Assembly: GCA_946887105.1 (NCBI GenBank)
Contig: CAMPKJ010000053.1
Coordinates: 1 to 24,021, forward strand
Origin: an uncultured Acidobacteriota bacterium
GTDB taxonomy: Bacteria > Acidobacteriota > Thermoanaerobaculia > Gp7-AA8
Direction of reading: 5' to 3'
DNA length: 24,021 bases
Position numbers and translations under genes: made by a program. Positions 8,477 to 16,725 of this stretch are shown one piece after another. The first letter of the stretch is position 1. Each line of letters begins with the position of its first letter. The notes beneath the pieces were generated by a model. That model was not told where the DNA came from, made no database searches, and saw only the letters and a program-made list of their open reading frames with translations.

Positions 8477-10075
8477 TCACAGCGCACGCATGTGCGCTTC
8501 GATTGCGCCCGCGGTCATCGGGCGTCCGAACCAATACCCTTGTGCTTCATCGCATCCGGCGTCGGTCAGGAACCCGGCTTGCTCTGGTTCTTCGACGCCT
8601 TCGGCCACCACGCGCAGGCCGAGTGCGTGCGCGGTGGCGAGGATGGCGTTGACGATCGCGCCGGCGGATCGCGAAGCCGGCAGGTCGTGGACGAAGGAGC
8701 GATCGATCTTCACCCCCGTGATCGCGAATCGTTTCAGATAGGCGAGCGACGAGTAGCCGGTGCCGAAGTCATCGATGGTGATCTCGACGCCGAGGTCGCG
8801 GAGATCGTCGATCAACCGCACGGTGGCGTCGGCGTTGGACATGGCCGTCGTCTCGGTGATCTCGATCTCGAGCGTATTGCGCTCGATGCCGTGGCGCTCG
8901 ATGGCCCGTCGTACGGTGTCGAGAAACCCCGGATGCTGGAAGTGTCGCGCGCCGACGTTCAACGCGATGCGCGGCGGTGCGATGCCGCACTCGCGCCACG
9001 CGCGCAGCTGGCGGCAGGCCTCATCGATCACCCATTCGCCGACGTCGATGATGATCGCGCTCTCTTCCACGGCGCGGATGAAGGCCGCGGCTGGAATCAG
9101 CTCGCCGTCGCGTTTCCAGCGCAGCAATGCTTCCAATCCGAGGAGACCGCCGTCGGGCAGGCGGACCTGCGGTTGATAGACAAGAGACAGCTCGCCCAGC
9201 TCGATGGCGCGGCGCAGACGCGTTTCGACGCCCAGCCGCTCCGCCGCGGCGATGGTGAGATCGGCGGAGGCGAGTTGATGGCGGTGGCCACCGAGGTCCA
9301 CGGCTCGCCGCAACGCCGCTTCGGCGGCCCGGAAGAGTTGATCGGCGGAGTCTCCGTGTCGCGGAAATTCAGCGACGCCGATGCTCGCGGTGACGCGGAT
9401 CTCGGCTGCGCCAACGGCGAACGGCGTCGATGCAATGGCCGCACCGATGACTTCGGTCACCGCCAGGTGCGGCGCGGTGGTGAGCACCGCGAACGAGTCG
9501 CCGCCGATGCGGGCCACGAAACCGTCCGCGGCGGCCGAGACGATGCGCGCGGCAACCATCCGCAGCAGCGCATCGCCGGCCTCCTGCCCCGCGGCGTCGT
9601 TCACGCAATGCATCGAGTCGATGTCGAGGATCAGCAACGCCAGCGCGCCGCTGCTGCGTCGCGTGTCGCGGATCGATCGCGTCAGGTTCTCGCGGAGATC
9701 GGCCCGGTTGGGCAGGCGCGTGAGCGCGTCGTGCGCCGCCTGCCACGCAACGGTCCGTTCCGCGCGCCGCAGTGCCGTGGTGTCGCGGGCAATGCCGAGA
9801 CAACCTGCGATCGGTCCGCCCGGAACGCGCAGCGGCGCGAGATGCACCTCGTACACGCGATCCGCCATCTCGTAATCGACGTCGATGGTCTCGCCGCGGA
9901 GGACGCGATGGTGAACCGCCGCGGTGCGGCTCACCATCTCCTGAATGTCGACGCCCGGCTGGCGCAACGCGGCTCCTCGCGCCGCGGTCAGCCGAAGGTC
10001 CGCGCCGGTCGACCACACCAGAGACGCGGCTCCCTCGAGCAGTGCCGCCGCGAGCTGCGCTTCCGGATCGAGCAT
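8477..10075 (-). CDS. c-di-GMP phosphodiesterase: PAS-like / degenerate GGDEF / EAL protein
   Basis: 532 aa with no membrane segment, so likely cytosolic. A PAS-like N-terminus (about 1-105) ends in CLGIARDTTALRRAE. The GGDEF domain (about 107-265) carries GGDSF at 191-195 instead of GG[DE]EF and lacks the FK pair, so diguanylate cyclase activity is unlikely; it may still bind GTP or act as a regulatory domain. The EAL domain (about 285-532) looks catalytically complete: EALLRW (315-320), LNVG (372-375), EITETT (405-410), DDFGTGYSSL (435-444), KIDRSF (456-461), AEGVE (491-495), and AQGYWFGRP near the end. The predicted activity is hydrolysis of c-di-GMP to pGpG. The start ATG 10075 overlaps the upstream stop by one base (TGATG), so it is coupled to the binding-protein gene. 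It is the last gene of the candidate sigma-54-controlled porin operon. Confidence 0.93.
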   Translation of the reverse strand: MLDPEAQLAAALLEGAASLVWSTGADLRLTAARGAALRQPGVDIQEMVSRTAAVHHRVLRGETIDVDYEMADRVYEVHLAPLRVPGGPIAGCLGIARDTTALRRAERTVAWQAAHDALTRLPNRADLRENLTRSIRDTRRSSGALALLILDIDSMHCVNDAAGQEAGDALLRMVAARIVSAAADGFVARIGGDSFAVLTTAPHLAVTEVIGAAIASTPFAVGAAEIRVTASIGVAEFPRHGDSADQLFRAAEAALRRAVDLGGHRHQLASADLTIAAAERLGVETRLRRAIELGELSLVYQPQVRLPDGGLLGLEALLRWKRDGELIPAAAFIRAVEESAIIIDVGEWVIDEACRQLRAWRECGIAPPRIALNVGARHFQHPGFLDTVRRAIERHGIERNTLEIEITETTAMSNADATVRLIDDLRDLGVEITIDDFGTGYSSLAYLKRFAITGVKIDRSFVHDLPASRSAGAIVNAILATAHALGLRVVAEGVEEPEQAGFLTDAGCDEAQGYWFGRPMTAGAIEAHMRAL

Positions 10076-10512
10076 CAGTCCTGGACCGTCAGCACTTTCA
10101 CGCCGGCCGGAATCGTCGCGCTCTCGCTGACGTAACCGACGGCGTCGGGATTGGTTCGGATCAGCTCGAGCACCTGCGTGTCGGTGGAGAGCTCCGCCGG
10201 CGGCGTGGCGCGTCCGGAGAAGATCATCTTCTGCCAGTAGCTCTTCACCCAGAGCACTTCCTTGCCGAGGAGATCCTTCGTGAAGGTGGCGCGCGCGGCG
10301 CTCTTCTCCGACTGATCGACCGGTATGACCGCGCGCCCGTTCTCCCAGCGCGTGACCCGTTTGAGGAACAGGTCGGCGATCTTCGTTTTGGTGACCGAGT
10401 CCTGCGCGTTCGTCGCGTGCACGACCACCTTCACGCCCGCCGCGTTGGCACGGGCGATCGACAACAGCAGGAACAGTCCGAGCGCGGCGACGAATCGTTT
10501 CTTGATCATCAT
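10075..10512 (-). CDS. Small PstS-like (PBP superfamily) periplasmic binding protein
   Basis: 145 aa. An N-terminal signal peptide (MIKKR, then a hydrophobic stretch ending near ARANAA) predicts export to the periplasm. The mature part resembles the phosphate-binding-protein-like domain: an initial KVVVHATN strand, then KIADLFLKRVTRWENGRAVIPVDQ, a fold element shared with PstS-type proteins, and a terminal VGYVSES loop. It is about half the length of a true PstS, and no ABC permease or ATPase is adjacent, so a transport role is doubtful. Small proteins of this type may act as periplasmic sensors or accessory proteins, which is inference. ATG 10512 has an SD (AGGAG, 10523-10519) 6 nt upstream, which overlaps the porin stop codon. 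It is the middle gene between the porin and the EAL protein; the ligand is unknown. Confidence 0.82.
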   Translation of the reverse strand: MMIKKRFVAALGLFLLLSIARANAAGVKVVVHATNAQDSVTKTKIADLFLKRVTRWENGRAVIPVDQSEKSAARATFTKDLLGKEVLWVKSYWQKMIFSGRATPPAELSTDTQVLELIRTNPDAVGYVSESATIPAGVKVLTVQD

Positions 10513-10522
10513 CGTCGTCTCC

Positions 10523-11671
10523 TCAGAAGCTGAACTGCGCGCCGACCAGGATCATGTCGGTGTCGCGCTCGAGAATGCCGCTGGCCAGCGCGGCCTTCAC
10601 CTGGTCGCTGGTCTCCGGGAAGGCGAAGCGGTTGCCTTCCGTGCGCTGATAGCTGCCGCGGACGACGAAGCTCGGGCTGAACCAGTAACTGACGCCCAGC
10701 GCCGCCTCGCGATGCTCGAGGAGCTGCGGAAAGATCGCCGGCAGATCGTCGAGATCCGTCCCCGGCAGCGTCACGTCGACTTGATCCCAGCGCGCCGCCA
10801 CCTGCCAGTGCTCGCCGATGCGATACGACGTTTCGATGTAGCCGGCGTCGACTTCGAAGTCGCTGCCGTTCTTCAGATGTCCCCATTCGCTGCGCACCGC
10901 GAAGCGATTGCGCGCGTATTCGGCGTGCGCGGCGAACACGTCGCGCTTGTCGGTGTCGACGTTGGAGAGATCCGTGTATGCCTGGCCGCTGTAGCCGGAG
11001 CCGCCGAAGGTCAGCCCGTCCACCGGCGTGGTGACGTTGAGCCGTCCGCCGTATGCATCCTCCACGCGATAGCCGAACGTGATGGACGGCTCCGCGAAGA
11101 ACTTGCTGGACGTCGACAGCAAACCGGGCGTCTCGAAGTCGCCTTCGATCTGTCCGCCGTACACGTCGTACTGCAGGCCCCATTTGCCGGCCGCCACCGT
11201 TCCGGTGATGCCGGCGCCGTTGTACGCGCGCGCCGTGAAGCCGTTCGCTCCGTACAGACTTTGCGGCAGCGAATAGAACGGACGAACGGTGCCGACGTCG
11301 AACACCTCGCCGTAGATGCCGAACGGATGCTTCACGCGTCCGGCGCGCACGCGCGCGGCGTCATGGAACGCCCACTCCGCGAACGCATAATCGAGCTCCG
11401 CCTGCTCCTGATCGCTGCCCGATTCGAGGCGCATCTGCGCGACGATCGAAAGCTTCTCGATTGGTTTGGCGGAGACATTGAGCGCGAACTCGGCGTTGTC
11501 GTATTCGCCGGCTTCCGTGCCGAGCGAATACTTGTGACCGTCCGTCTTGCCGTAGGCCCAGCCGCCGAAACCGTGGATGTCGATGGTGCTGCCCGTCGTC
11601 TGTGCGGCCAGCGGCGATGCCGCCAAAGCCGTCAGCACGAGACAGCAGAAAATCCGATGGAAACGATGCAT
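10523..11671 (-). CDS. Outer-membrane porin (beta-barrel)
   Basis: 382 aa. MHRFHRIF followed by a hydrophobic segment ending in AQ (about residues 1-24) is a signal peptide. The mature part alternates aromatic/polar beta-strands (for example WGLQYDVYGG, ITFGYRVEDAYGG, AALGVSYWFSPSFVVRGSYQR) and ends in a C-terminal Phe (VGAQFSF), the outer-membrane insertion signature. It looks like a phosphate-selective or general porin-like barrel, but specificity cannot be read. ATG 11671 is chosen for the signal peptide and for GGAGG (11686-11682) 10 nt upstream; the longer open frame upstream is rejected. It is the first gene of porin-binding protein-EAL, preceded by a sigma-54-like -24/-12 site and a CGCGA-box element. 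The pairing with a small PstS-like protein suggests coordinated uptake or sensing of an anion (inference). Confidence 0.88.
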   Translation of the reverse strand: MHRFHRIFCCLVLTALAASPLAAQTTGSTIDIHGFGGWAYGKTDGHKYSLGTEAGEYDNAEFALNVSAKPIEKLSIVAQMRLESGSDQEQAELDYAFAEWAFHDAARVRAGRVKHPFGIYGEVFDVGTVRPFYSLPQSLYGANGFTARAYNGAGITGTVAAGKWGLQYDVYGGQIEGDFETPGLLSTSSKFFAEPSITFGYRVEDAYGGRLNVTTPVDGLTFGGSGYSGQAYTDLSNVDTDKRDVFAAHAEYARNRFAVRSEWGHLKNGSDFEVDAGYIETSYRIGEHWQVAARWDQVDVTLPGTDLDDLPAIFPQLLEHREAALGVSYWFSPSFVVRGSYQRTEGNRFAFPETSDQVKAALASGILERDTDMILVGAQFSF

Positions 11672-11698
11672 TCTGCAAAATCCTCCGGTGCCTCTCAG

Positions 11699-11714
11699 GG
11701 CAACCGGGAGACCA
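11699..11714 (-). promoter_or_regulatory. Candidate sigma-54 (-24/-12) promoter of the porin operon
   Basis: On the minus strand the sequence reads TGGTCTCCCGGTTGCC. GG (11713-11712) and GC (11701-11700) are separated by exactly 10 nt, and both the TGG and TTGC cores match the sigma-54 consensus; the flanking YRYR positions fit only partly. A start about 12 nt downstream of GC would put the SD (11686-11682) almost at the 5' end. The adjacent NtrC-type gene and the upstream box element support it. GG-N10-GC alone is frequent in GC-rich DNA. Confidence 0.55.
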
Positions 11715-11784
11715 TGCGGGCCAGCTTGCGTAAGTTTCTGACAATGCGCCGTTTGTGCGAAAACGACGCGTTCTGGAAAGAAGC

Positions 11785-11820
11785 CGGTTTCGCGAGTTTC
11801 CGCGAGAATTTCGCGAGAAT
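11785..11820 (-). promoter_or_regulatory. Candidate activator-binding element (three CGCGA boxes) upstream of the porin operon
   Basis: The plus strand reads CGGTTTCGCGAGTTTCCGCG and continues to a third box. CGCGAG starts at 11791, 11801 and 11812, that is, 10- and 11-bp spacing on one face of the helix. The element lies 71 bp upstream of the -24 TGG, a normal position for a sigma-54 activator site, and begins just outside the NtrC-type gene's stop codon. A near copy lies upstream of cheY (23264-23301). Confidence 0.6.
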
Positions 11821-11826
11821 CCCTGC

Positions 11827-13209
11827 CTACGGCTTCTCGATGGCGAACGCCTTCATCCGCGACTCGAGCGTCGAGGGCTTGATGTGCAGCAGTTCGGCGG
11901 CGCCGCCGCGGCCCGAGATTTTCCAGTTCGCGCGGCGAAGAGCATTGAGCAGGTTCGTGCGCTCCATGTCGCGCCACTGCGGATCGCTGATGATGTCGCC
12001 GCGCGTCACGTCGGCGCGCACGGTGTCGTCATCCTGAATGCCGGACGTTCCCATCGATTCGATGAATGGATCGACCGGCAGCGGCCCGGTGGTGTGGCGC
12101 GCGACCGCATCGAAGACCATCGCCCGCAGCTCGCGGATGTTGCCCGGAAACTCGTACCGGCCGAGTGCGCGATAGAGGCGTTCCGGCACGACGGGCGGCT
12201 GCTTGCCGAGGTCCTGGGCCGCTTCGCGCCCGATGTGGTTGACGAGCAGCGGCAGATCGCCGGCGCGCTCGCGCAGCGGCGGGATGCGCACGTGGTACGA
12301 GCGGAGGCGGAAGTACAGATCACGCCGCAAGCGCGACACATCCTGATGCGTCGCCGCGATGACCCGCGCCTCCAGCCGCTTCGGCACGTCGTCGCCGAGG
12401 GTGTAGTACTCGCGCTCCTGCAACACGCGCAACAACTTCACCTGCGACGCCTCGGCCAGATCGCCGATCTCGTCGAGGAACAACGTTCCGCGCCCGGCCT
12501 GCTCGATCATGCCGCGGCGTGTGCCGCTCGCGCCGGTGAACGCTCCCGGACGATGCCCGAACAGCGTGTCCGAGAACATCGTGTCGTCCAGTCCCGCGAC
12601 GTTGACGGCGATGAACGGGCCGCGGCGTCCGCTGAGCTCGTGCAGCGCGCGCGCGATCAACTCCTTGCCCGTTCCCGTTTCTCCGGTGATCAGCGCCGGA
12701 TGCGATCCGCGCGCGATCACCTCGAGATACGCGAACAGGCGGATCATCGACGCATCCGCGGTGATCAGACCGGCGAAGGCGCGCGGCTGTTCGAGATCCT
12801 GCTCGAGCAGTTTCGAGCGAAGCCGCGCATTCTCGTCGCGGAGCTCGCGGTGCTCGAGTGCGCGCCTCACGGTGGCGATCAGCTCGTCGGGTCCGACCGG
12901 CTTCAGGAGATAGTCGTACGCGCCGACTTTCATGCAGTCCACCGCGATCCGCACGTCCTGTTCCGCGGTGACGACGACCACCGGAATCTCGGGATGCGAG
13001 GAGGCGATGCGCTCCAGCAGCTCGCGGCCGCCGATGTGCGGCATCATCAGATCGAGCAGGATCAGCGCGACCGGCTCGTCTTCGAGCAGCGGCTCGACGC
13101 TCAGGGAGTCGGCGCACATCAGCACCTCGTCTAAGCCGTTCGCGCGCAGCGTGCGCCGCACACCGTTGAGGACCACTTCCTCGTCGTCGACGATCAGGAT
13201 GGTTGCCAT
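11827..13209 (-). CDS. NtrC-family sigma-54-dependent response regulator
   Basis: 460 aa with the full NtrC architecture. The receiver domain (1-120) has acidic pair D8/D9, phospho-acceptor D53 in LLDLMMP, T81 and K103. The AAA+ domain (about 145-375) has Walker A GETGTGKE (176-183), the sigma-54-contacting GAFTGA loop (222-227), Walker B TLFLDE (242-247), and the arginine-finger region RRDLYFRL (295-302). A Fis-type helix-turn-helix sits at the C-terminus (about 415-455, with RRANWKISGRGGAAELLHI). It should activate sigma-54 promoters when phosphorylated by the adjacent kinase; its start overlaps the kinase gene by 16 bp. It is the last gene of the chemosensory operon. The CGCGA-box elements at 11785 and 23264 are the natural candidates for its binding sites, which would make it both autoregulator and activator of the porin operon (inference). 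Confidence 0.95.
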   Translation of the reverse strand: MATILIVDDEEVVLNGVRRTLRANGLDEVLMCADSLSVEPLLEDEPVALILLDLMMPHIGGRELLERIASSHPEIPVVVVTAEQDVRIAVDCMKVGAYDYLLKPVGPDELIATVRRALEHRELRDENARLRSKLLEQDLEQPRAFAGLITADASMIRLFAYLEVIARGSHPALITGETGTGKELIARALHELSGRRGPFIAVNVAGLDDTMFSDTLFGHRPGAFTGASGTRRGMIEQAGRGTLFLDEIGDLAEASQVKLLRVLQEREYYTLGDDVPKRLEARVIAATHQDVSRLRRDLYFRLRSYHVRIPPLRERAGDLPLLVNHIGREAAQDLGKQPPVVPERLYRALGRYEFPGNIRELRAMVFDAVARHTTGPLPVDPFIESMGTSGIQDDDTVRADVTRGDIISDPQWRDMERTNLLNALRRANWKISGRGGAAELLHIKPSTLESRMKAFAIEKP

Positions 13210-15665
13210 GCACGCCTCTCGATAGGGATGGACAACGTTGCGCTGGTGCCCGCGCCCGGCGTGGACTCGAACGTCAACTCGCCGCCGTGCTCCTGCGCGA
13301 TGCGATCCGACACGGCCAGGCCCAGTCCCGAGCCGCCGCTCGCGCGCTTGGTGGTGAAGAACGGATCCTTGATCTTGCGCAGGTCGTCGGCGGCGATGCC
13401 CGGGCCTTCATCCGTGACGCGCACGAACACGTGCGTGGGCGTGCGGCCGGTCTCGATGACGATCGCGCAGTCGGCGTTCTCCAGCGCCTGGCAGGCGTTG
13501 ATGACCAGATTGACCAGGACCTGTTCGAGGCGGCCCTGGTTGGCTGGAACATTGGGGAGATCGGGCGCGAGGACGGTGGAGAATCGCGTGGTCGCCTTGC
13601 GGATGTGACTGCCCAACAGGCGCAGCGAGGAGCTGACCACGTCGTTCATCGAGACCGGACGGCGCTCGCCGTCATAGTGATCGAGTGCGAAGCCGCGCAG
13701 TTCGGTGACGATGCCGCGGATGCGCTCGGACGCGCGCTCGATGTCGTCGATCATCGCCGCACCTTCGCCGCGCATCTCCTCCCACGGCATGTTCCCGATG
13801 CGTGTCGCGCCCTCGCGCGACGCATGCTCGTCGACGATCGGGATGATGCTTCGCCACGCGTCGCGCAGCAACGGCGCATTCAACATGATGGAGTGATTGG
13901 GATTGTTGATCTCGTGCGCGACGCCGGACACCAGCACGCCGAGGGAGATCATCTTGTCCGCGCGGGTCATCGCTTCGCGCTCGCGCTGTGCGGCCTCCTC
14001 GATCTGCCGCTGCTCGGTGACGTCCTGGACGATCCCGTAGACGCGGGTCACGTCGCCGGCCGCATTCCGCTCCGCGAACGACGCACCGCGCGCGACGATC
14101 GTGGTCCCATCCGCGTGCACCAGGATCGACTCGCGGTCGGCGCCTTCCTTGCGGTGCCCGTGCACGGCCATCCATGCGAATCGCTCGCGGATGCGCGGCT
14201 GGAAATCCTCCCGGAAGCACGCCACCACTTCTTCGACCGATCCGAATCGCGCCTGCGCCTGCCCGGTGAAGATGCGCCAGAAACCGGCGGAGCCGAAGAC
14301 CTGATCGGTCGACACATCCCACTCATAGCTCCCGATGCGGGCGAGCACTTCCGCTTCTTCGAGGATCTGTTTGCGATGCACGAGATCGCGCTCGGTGCGC
14401 TTGCGATCGGTGACGTCGAGGGCGATGGCGATCAGCCGCGGCTCGGCCGGCCAGTTGGGAAGCCGCGCCAGGCGTTGCAGCAGATCGAGCCTGCGGCCGT
14501 CCGGCGCGCGCAACGGCAGCTCGACGTCGACGACCGGCACGTCGCCCAGCAGGAGCGCCGCGGCCGCGCGTGCATACGCGATCGCCGCGTCGAAGGTATA
14601 ACGCGAGGTCAGCCACTCGAACATCGCGGCGGGAGTGGATGCGCCGGCCATCGCCAGCGCGGCATCGTTCGCCGTGACCACGTTCGAATTCTTCGCCAGC
14701 TCCAGAAAGCGCGCCGGATCGTTTTCGATCGTCGCGATCAACTGCGCGGGCGTGTCGATGCCCGCACGCGCGAGGGCCGGAAGCGTCTCGCTGAAGTCGG
14801 TCTCCCAGACCGCGACCGGCAGTGCGCTGTACAGCTGCCGGTAGTTTTCTTCGCTGCGGCGCCGCAACTCCTCCGACTCGCGCTCGTCCGTGATGTCGCG
14901 CCCCACCGCCTGGATCTCGACCAGCCGGCCCTCGGCATCGAAGATGCCCCGGTCCGTCCAGCGATGCCAGCGCATCACGCCTCGCGGTGTGAAGACCCGA
15001 TGCTCGTCCGTGGCCACAGGCTGTTCCACCGTCAGCGTCGCGTACTTGCGCCGCACCAGTTCCTGCTCGTCCTCGGGGATGCACGGGAAGAACGACGTTC
15101 CGATCAGCTCCGCGGCCGTGGCCTCGCTGTAGCGGCAGTAGGCTTCGTTGACGAACGTGCGCGTGCCGTCGGGCAGACATCGGACGATGAGCTCCGTCTG
15201 ATCTTCGACCACGCGGCGATAGCGCGCTTCGCTCTCGCGCAACGCGTTCTCCATCGCCATCCGCTCGCCGACGTCTTCGATGAATCCGATCCCGCAGATC
15301 GGCTCGCCGTCTTTCGAGCGCACGATGGACGCGGTGACTTTCGTCGTGAGCGTCCGGCCATCGCGGGCAATCCAGCGCCGGACCGTCTCGAGGCTGCTGA
15401 CCTCTTCGGCTCGCAACCGTCCGATGGAGAGGCGCGCGGCGTCCGCTTCCTCGGGATGGACGAACGCGCCGAACGTCTGTCCGACGATCTCGTCGCGATG
15501 GCGGCCGAGCATCGCGCAGAACGCGACGTTCGCGTCGAGGACGGCGCCGTGGAGATCCGTCAGCACGACGCCTACGGGCGTGTGGCGGAAGACCTCTTCG
15601 AGCGCCTGCTCGCTGCCATCGAGTGCGGCCGGCAAATGGATCTGCATGGTGGGATCGTCACTCAT
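13194..15665 (-). CDS. Cytosolic multi-PAS hybrid-free histidine kinase (NtrB-like)
   Basis: 823 aa with no transmembrane segment or receiver domain. Four PAS-type modules are visible (about 20-138, 145-262, 272-422, 432-556), each ending in a D-[VI]-T/G-x-R/E style helix. The third carries an extra helical insert (about 290-325). The kinase core has phospho-acceptor His584 in GVAHEINNPN, a long helical pair (about 565-662), an N-box NLVINACQAL (719-728), G1 DEGPGI (752-757), and G2 GSGLGLAV (778-785). It is predicted to phosphorylate the downstream NtrC-type regulator. ATG 15665 overlaps the cheB stop by 8 bp and has GGGGAG just upstream at a short 3-nt spacing; a second Met six residues later is an alternative. 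Fusion of an NtrB/NtrC-like pair into the che operon suggests that chemosensory input and this kinase converge on the same regulator. Confidence 0.93.
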   Translation of the reverse strand: MSDDPTMQIHLPAALDGSEQALEEVFRHTPVGVVLTDLHGAVLDANVAFCAMLGRHRDEIVGQTFGAFVHPEEADAARLSIGRLRAEEVSSLETVRRWIARDGRTLTTKVTASIVRSKDGEPICGIGFIEDVGERMAMENALRESEARYRRVVEDQTELIVRCLPDGTRTFVNEAYCRYSEATAAELIGTSFFPCIPEDEQELVRRKYATLTVEQPVATDEHRVFTPRGVMRWHRWTDRGIFDAEGRLVEIQAVGRDITDERESEELRRRSEENYRQLYSALPVAVWETDFSETLPALARAGIDTPAQLIATIENDPARFLELAKNSNVVTANDAALAMAGASTPAAMFEWLTSRYTFDAAIAYARAAAALLLGDVPVVDVELPLRAPDGRRLDLLQRLARLPNWPAEPRLIAIALDVTDRKRTERDLVHRKQILEEAEVLARIGSYEWDVSTDQVFGSAGFWRIFTGQAQARFGSVEEVVACFREDFQPRIRERFAWMAVHGHRKEGADRESILVHADGTTIVARGASFAERNAAGDVTRVYGIVQDVTEQRQIEEAAQREREAMTRADKMISLGVLVSGVAHEINNPNHSIMLNAPLLRDAWRSIIPIVDEHASREGATRIGNMPWEEMRGEGAAMIDDIERASERIRGIVTELRGFALDHYDGERRPVSMNDVVSSSLRLLGSHIRKATTRFSTVLAPDLPNVPANQGRLEQVLVNLVINACQALENADCAIVIETGRTPTHVFVRVTDEGPGIAADDLRKIKDPFFTTKRASGGSGLGLAVSDRIAQEHGGELTFESTPGAGTSATLSIPIERRAWQPS

Positions 15666-16725
15666 TATCTCCCCGGGCGATGCGGAGGAGCGTCGCCCCG
15701 ATCGCATCGGCCGGAAGGATCCGTTCCGCCGCGCCGATCTCGATGGCCGCCTTCGGCATGCCGAAGACCACGCTGCTCGCCTCGTCCTGCGCGATTGTCA
15801 GCGCGCCGGCGGTGCGCATTTCCAGCAGCCCCTGCGCGCCATCCCGGCCCATGCCGGTGAGCAGCACGCCGGCGGCGGCGCCACCGAGCGCGCGCGCCGC
15901 CGATGTGAAAAGCACGTCGACGCTGGGACGATGGCGATTGACCAGCGCGCCCTCGTGCAGCGAGATGCCGACGGAGTCTCTCCCCTGCCGCACGAGCCTG
16001 AGATGACGATCGCCCGGAGCGATGAACGCGGTACCGCGCCGCAGGACGTCGCCCGCCGCCGCTTCGCGGACCGACATCGCCGACGTCTCGTTGAGACGCC
16101 GTGCGAACGCGGCGGTGAAGCGCTCCGGCATGTGCTGCACGATCACGATCGGCGGCGCGTCGGCGGGCATCTGATCGAGGAGTTGCTTGAGCACCTCGGT
16201 CCCGCCGGTCGATGCGCCGATGGCGATCGCCTGCGTTGCCGCGGCGCGGCCGGTGTTCGCGCACGGCGCGGCCGCGAGCGTGAGGCGCGAATGCCGGTCC
16301 TCGGCGATGAGACGCGACCGCGACTTGGCGACGCGTGCATGCGACGCCGCGCGCACCGTGTCGATCAGCGCGATGGCCGAATCGCTGAGCGGCTCGCCGA
16401 CGCGCACCTTTGGCTTGAGCACGACATCGACTGCGCCGAGCTGCAGCGCGCGCATGGTCAACTCGCTCGACGACTCCGCGAAGCTCGAACAGACCACCAC
16501 CGGCAGCGGCGTCTCTTCCATCAGCTTGCGGAGAAACGTCAGGCCGTCCATGCGCGGCATCTCCAGATCGAGGACGATCACGTCCGGACGGCTGCTCTCC
16601 ATCTTGGTCATGGCAATCAGCGGATCGGCGGCGGTCCGGACGGTCATGGTCGGTCCGAGCAGCGCCGTCATCACCTGACGCACCACGGCCGAGTCGTCGA
16701 TGACGAGCACGTTCAGCGCGGTCAT
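15658..16725 (-). CDS. cheB: Chemotaxis methylesterase/glutamine deamidase
   Basis: 355 aa. The N-terminal receiver domain (1-120) has D10/D11, D53 in VLDLEMP and K104. The C-terminal methylesterase (about 163-350) has the catalytic Ser172 in GASTGG, His198 in VQHMP and Asp295 in GMGRDG. It removes methyl groups from receptor glutamates, giving feedback adaptation when phosphorylated by CheA. ATG 16725 overlaps the cheR stop as ATGA, and the reading frame upstream is only a shadow of cheR. The stop overlaps the histidine-kinase start by 8 bp. A full CheR/CheB adaptation pair together with CheD means that the single receptor encoded here probably undergoes methylation-dependent adaptation. Confidence 0.97.
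   Translation of the reverse strand: MTALNVLVIDDSAVVRQVMTALLGPTMTVRTAADPLIAMTKMESSRPDVIVLDLEMPRMDGLTFLRKLMEETPLPVVVCSSFAESSSELTMRALQLGAVDVVLKPKVRVGEPLSDSAIALIDTVRAASHARVAKSRSRLIAEDRHSRLTLAAAPCANTGRAAATQAIAIGASTGGTEVLKQLLDQMPADAPPIVIVQHMPERFTAAFARRLNETSAMSVREAAAGDVLRRGTAFIAPGDRHLRLVRQGRDSVGISLHEGALVNRHRPSVDVLFTSAARALGGAAAGVLLTGMGRDGAQGLLEMRTAGALTIAQDEASSVVFGMPKAAIEIGAAERILPADAIGATLLRIARGDNE

Noticed and set aside
13203..15860. 885-codon plus-strand frame opposite the histidine kinase
   Set aside because: Antisense shadow; Arg/Asp/His-rich with no domain, whereas the minus strand encodes a complete kinase.
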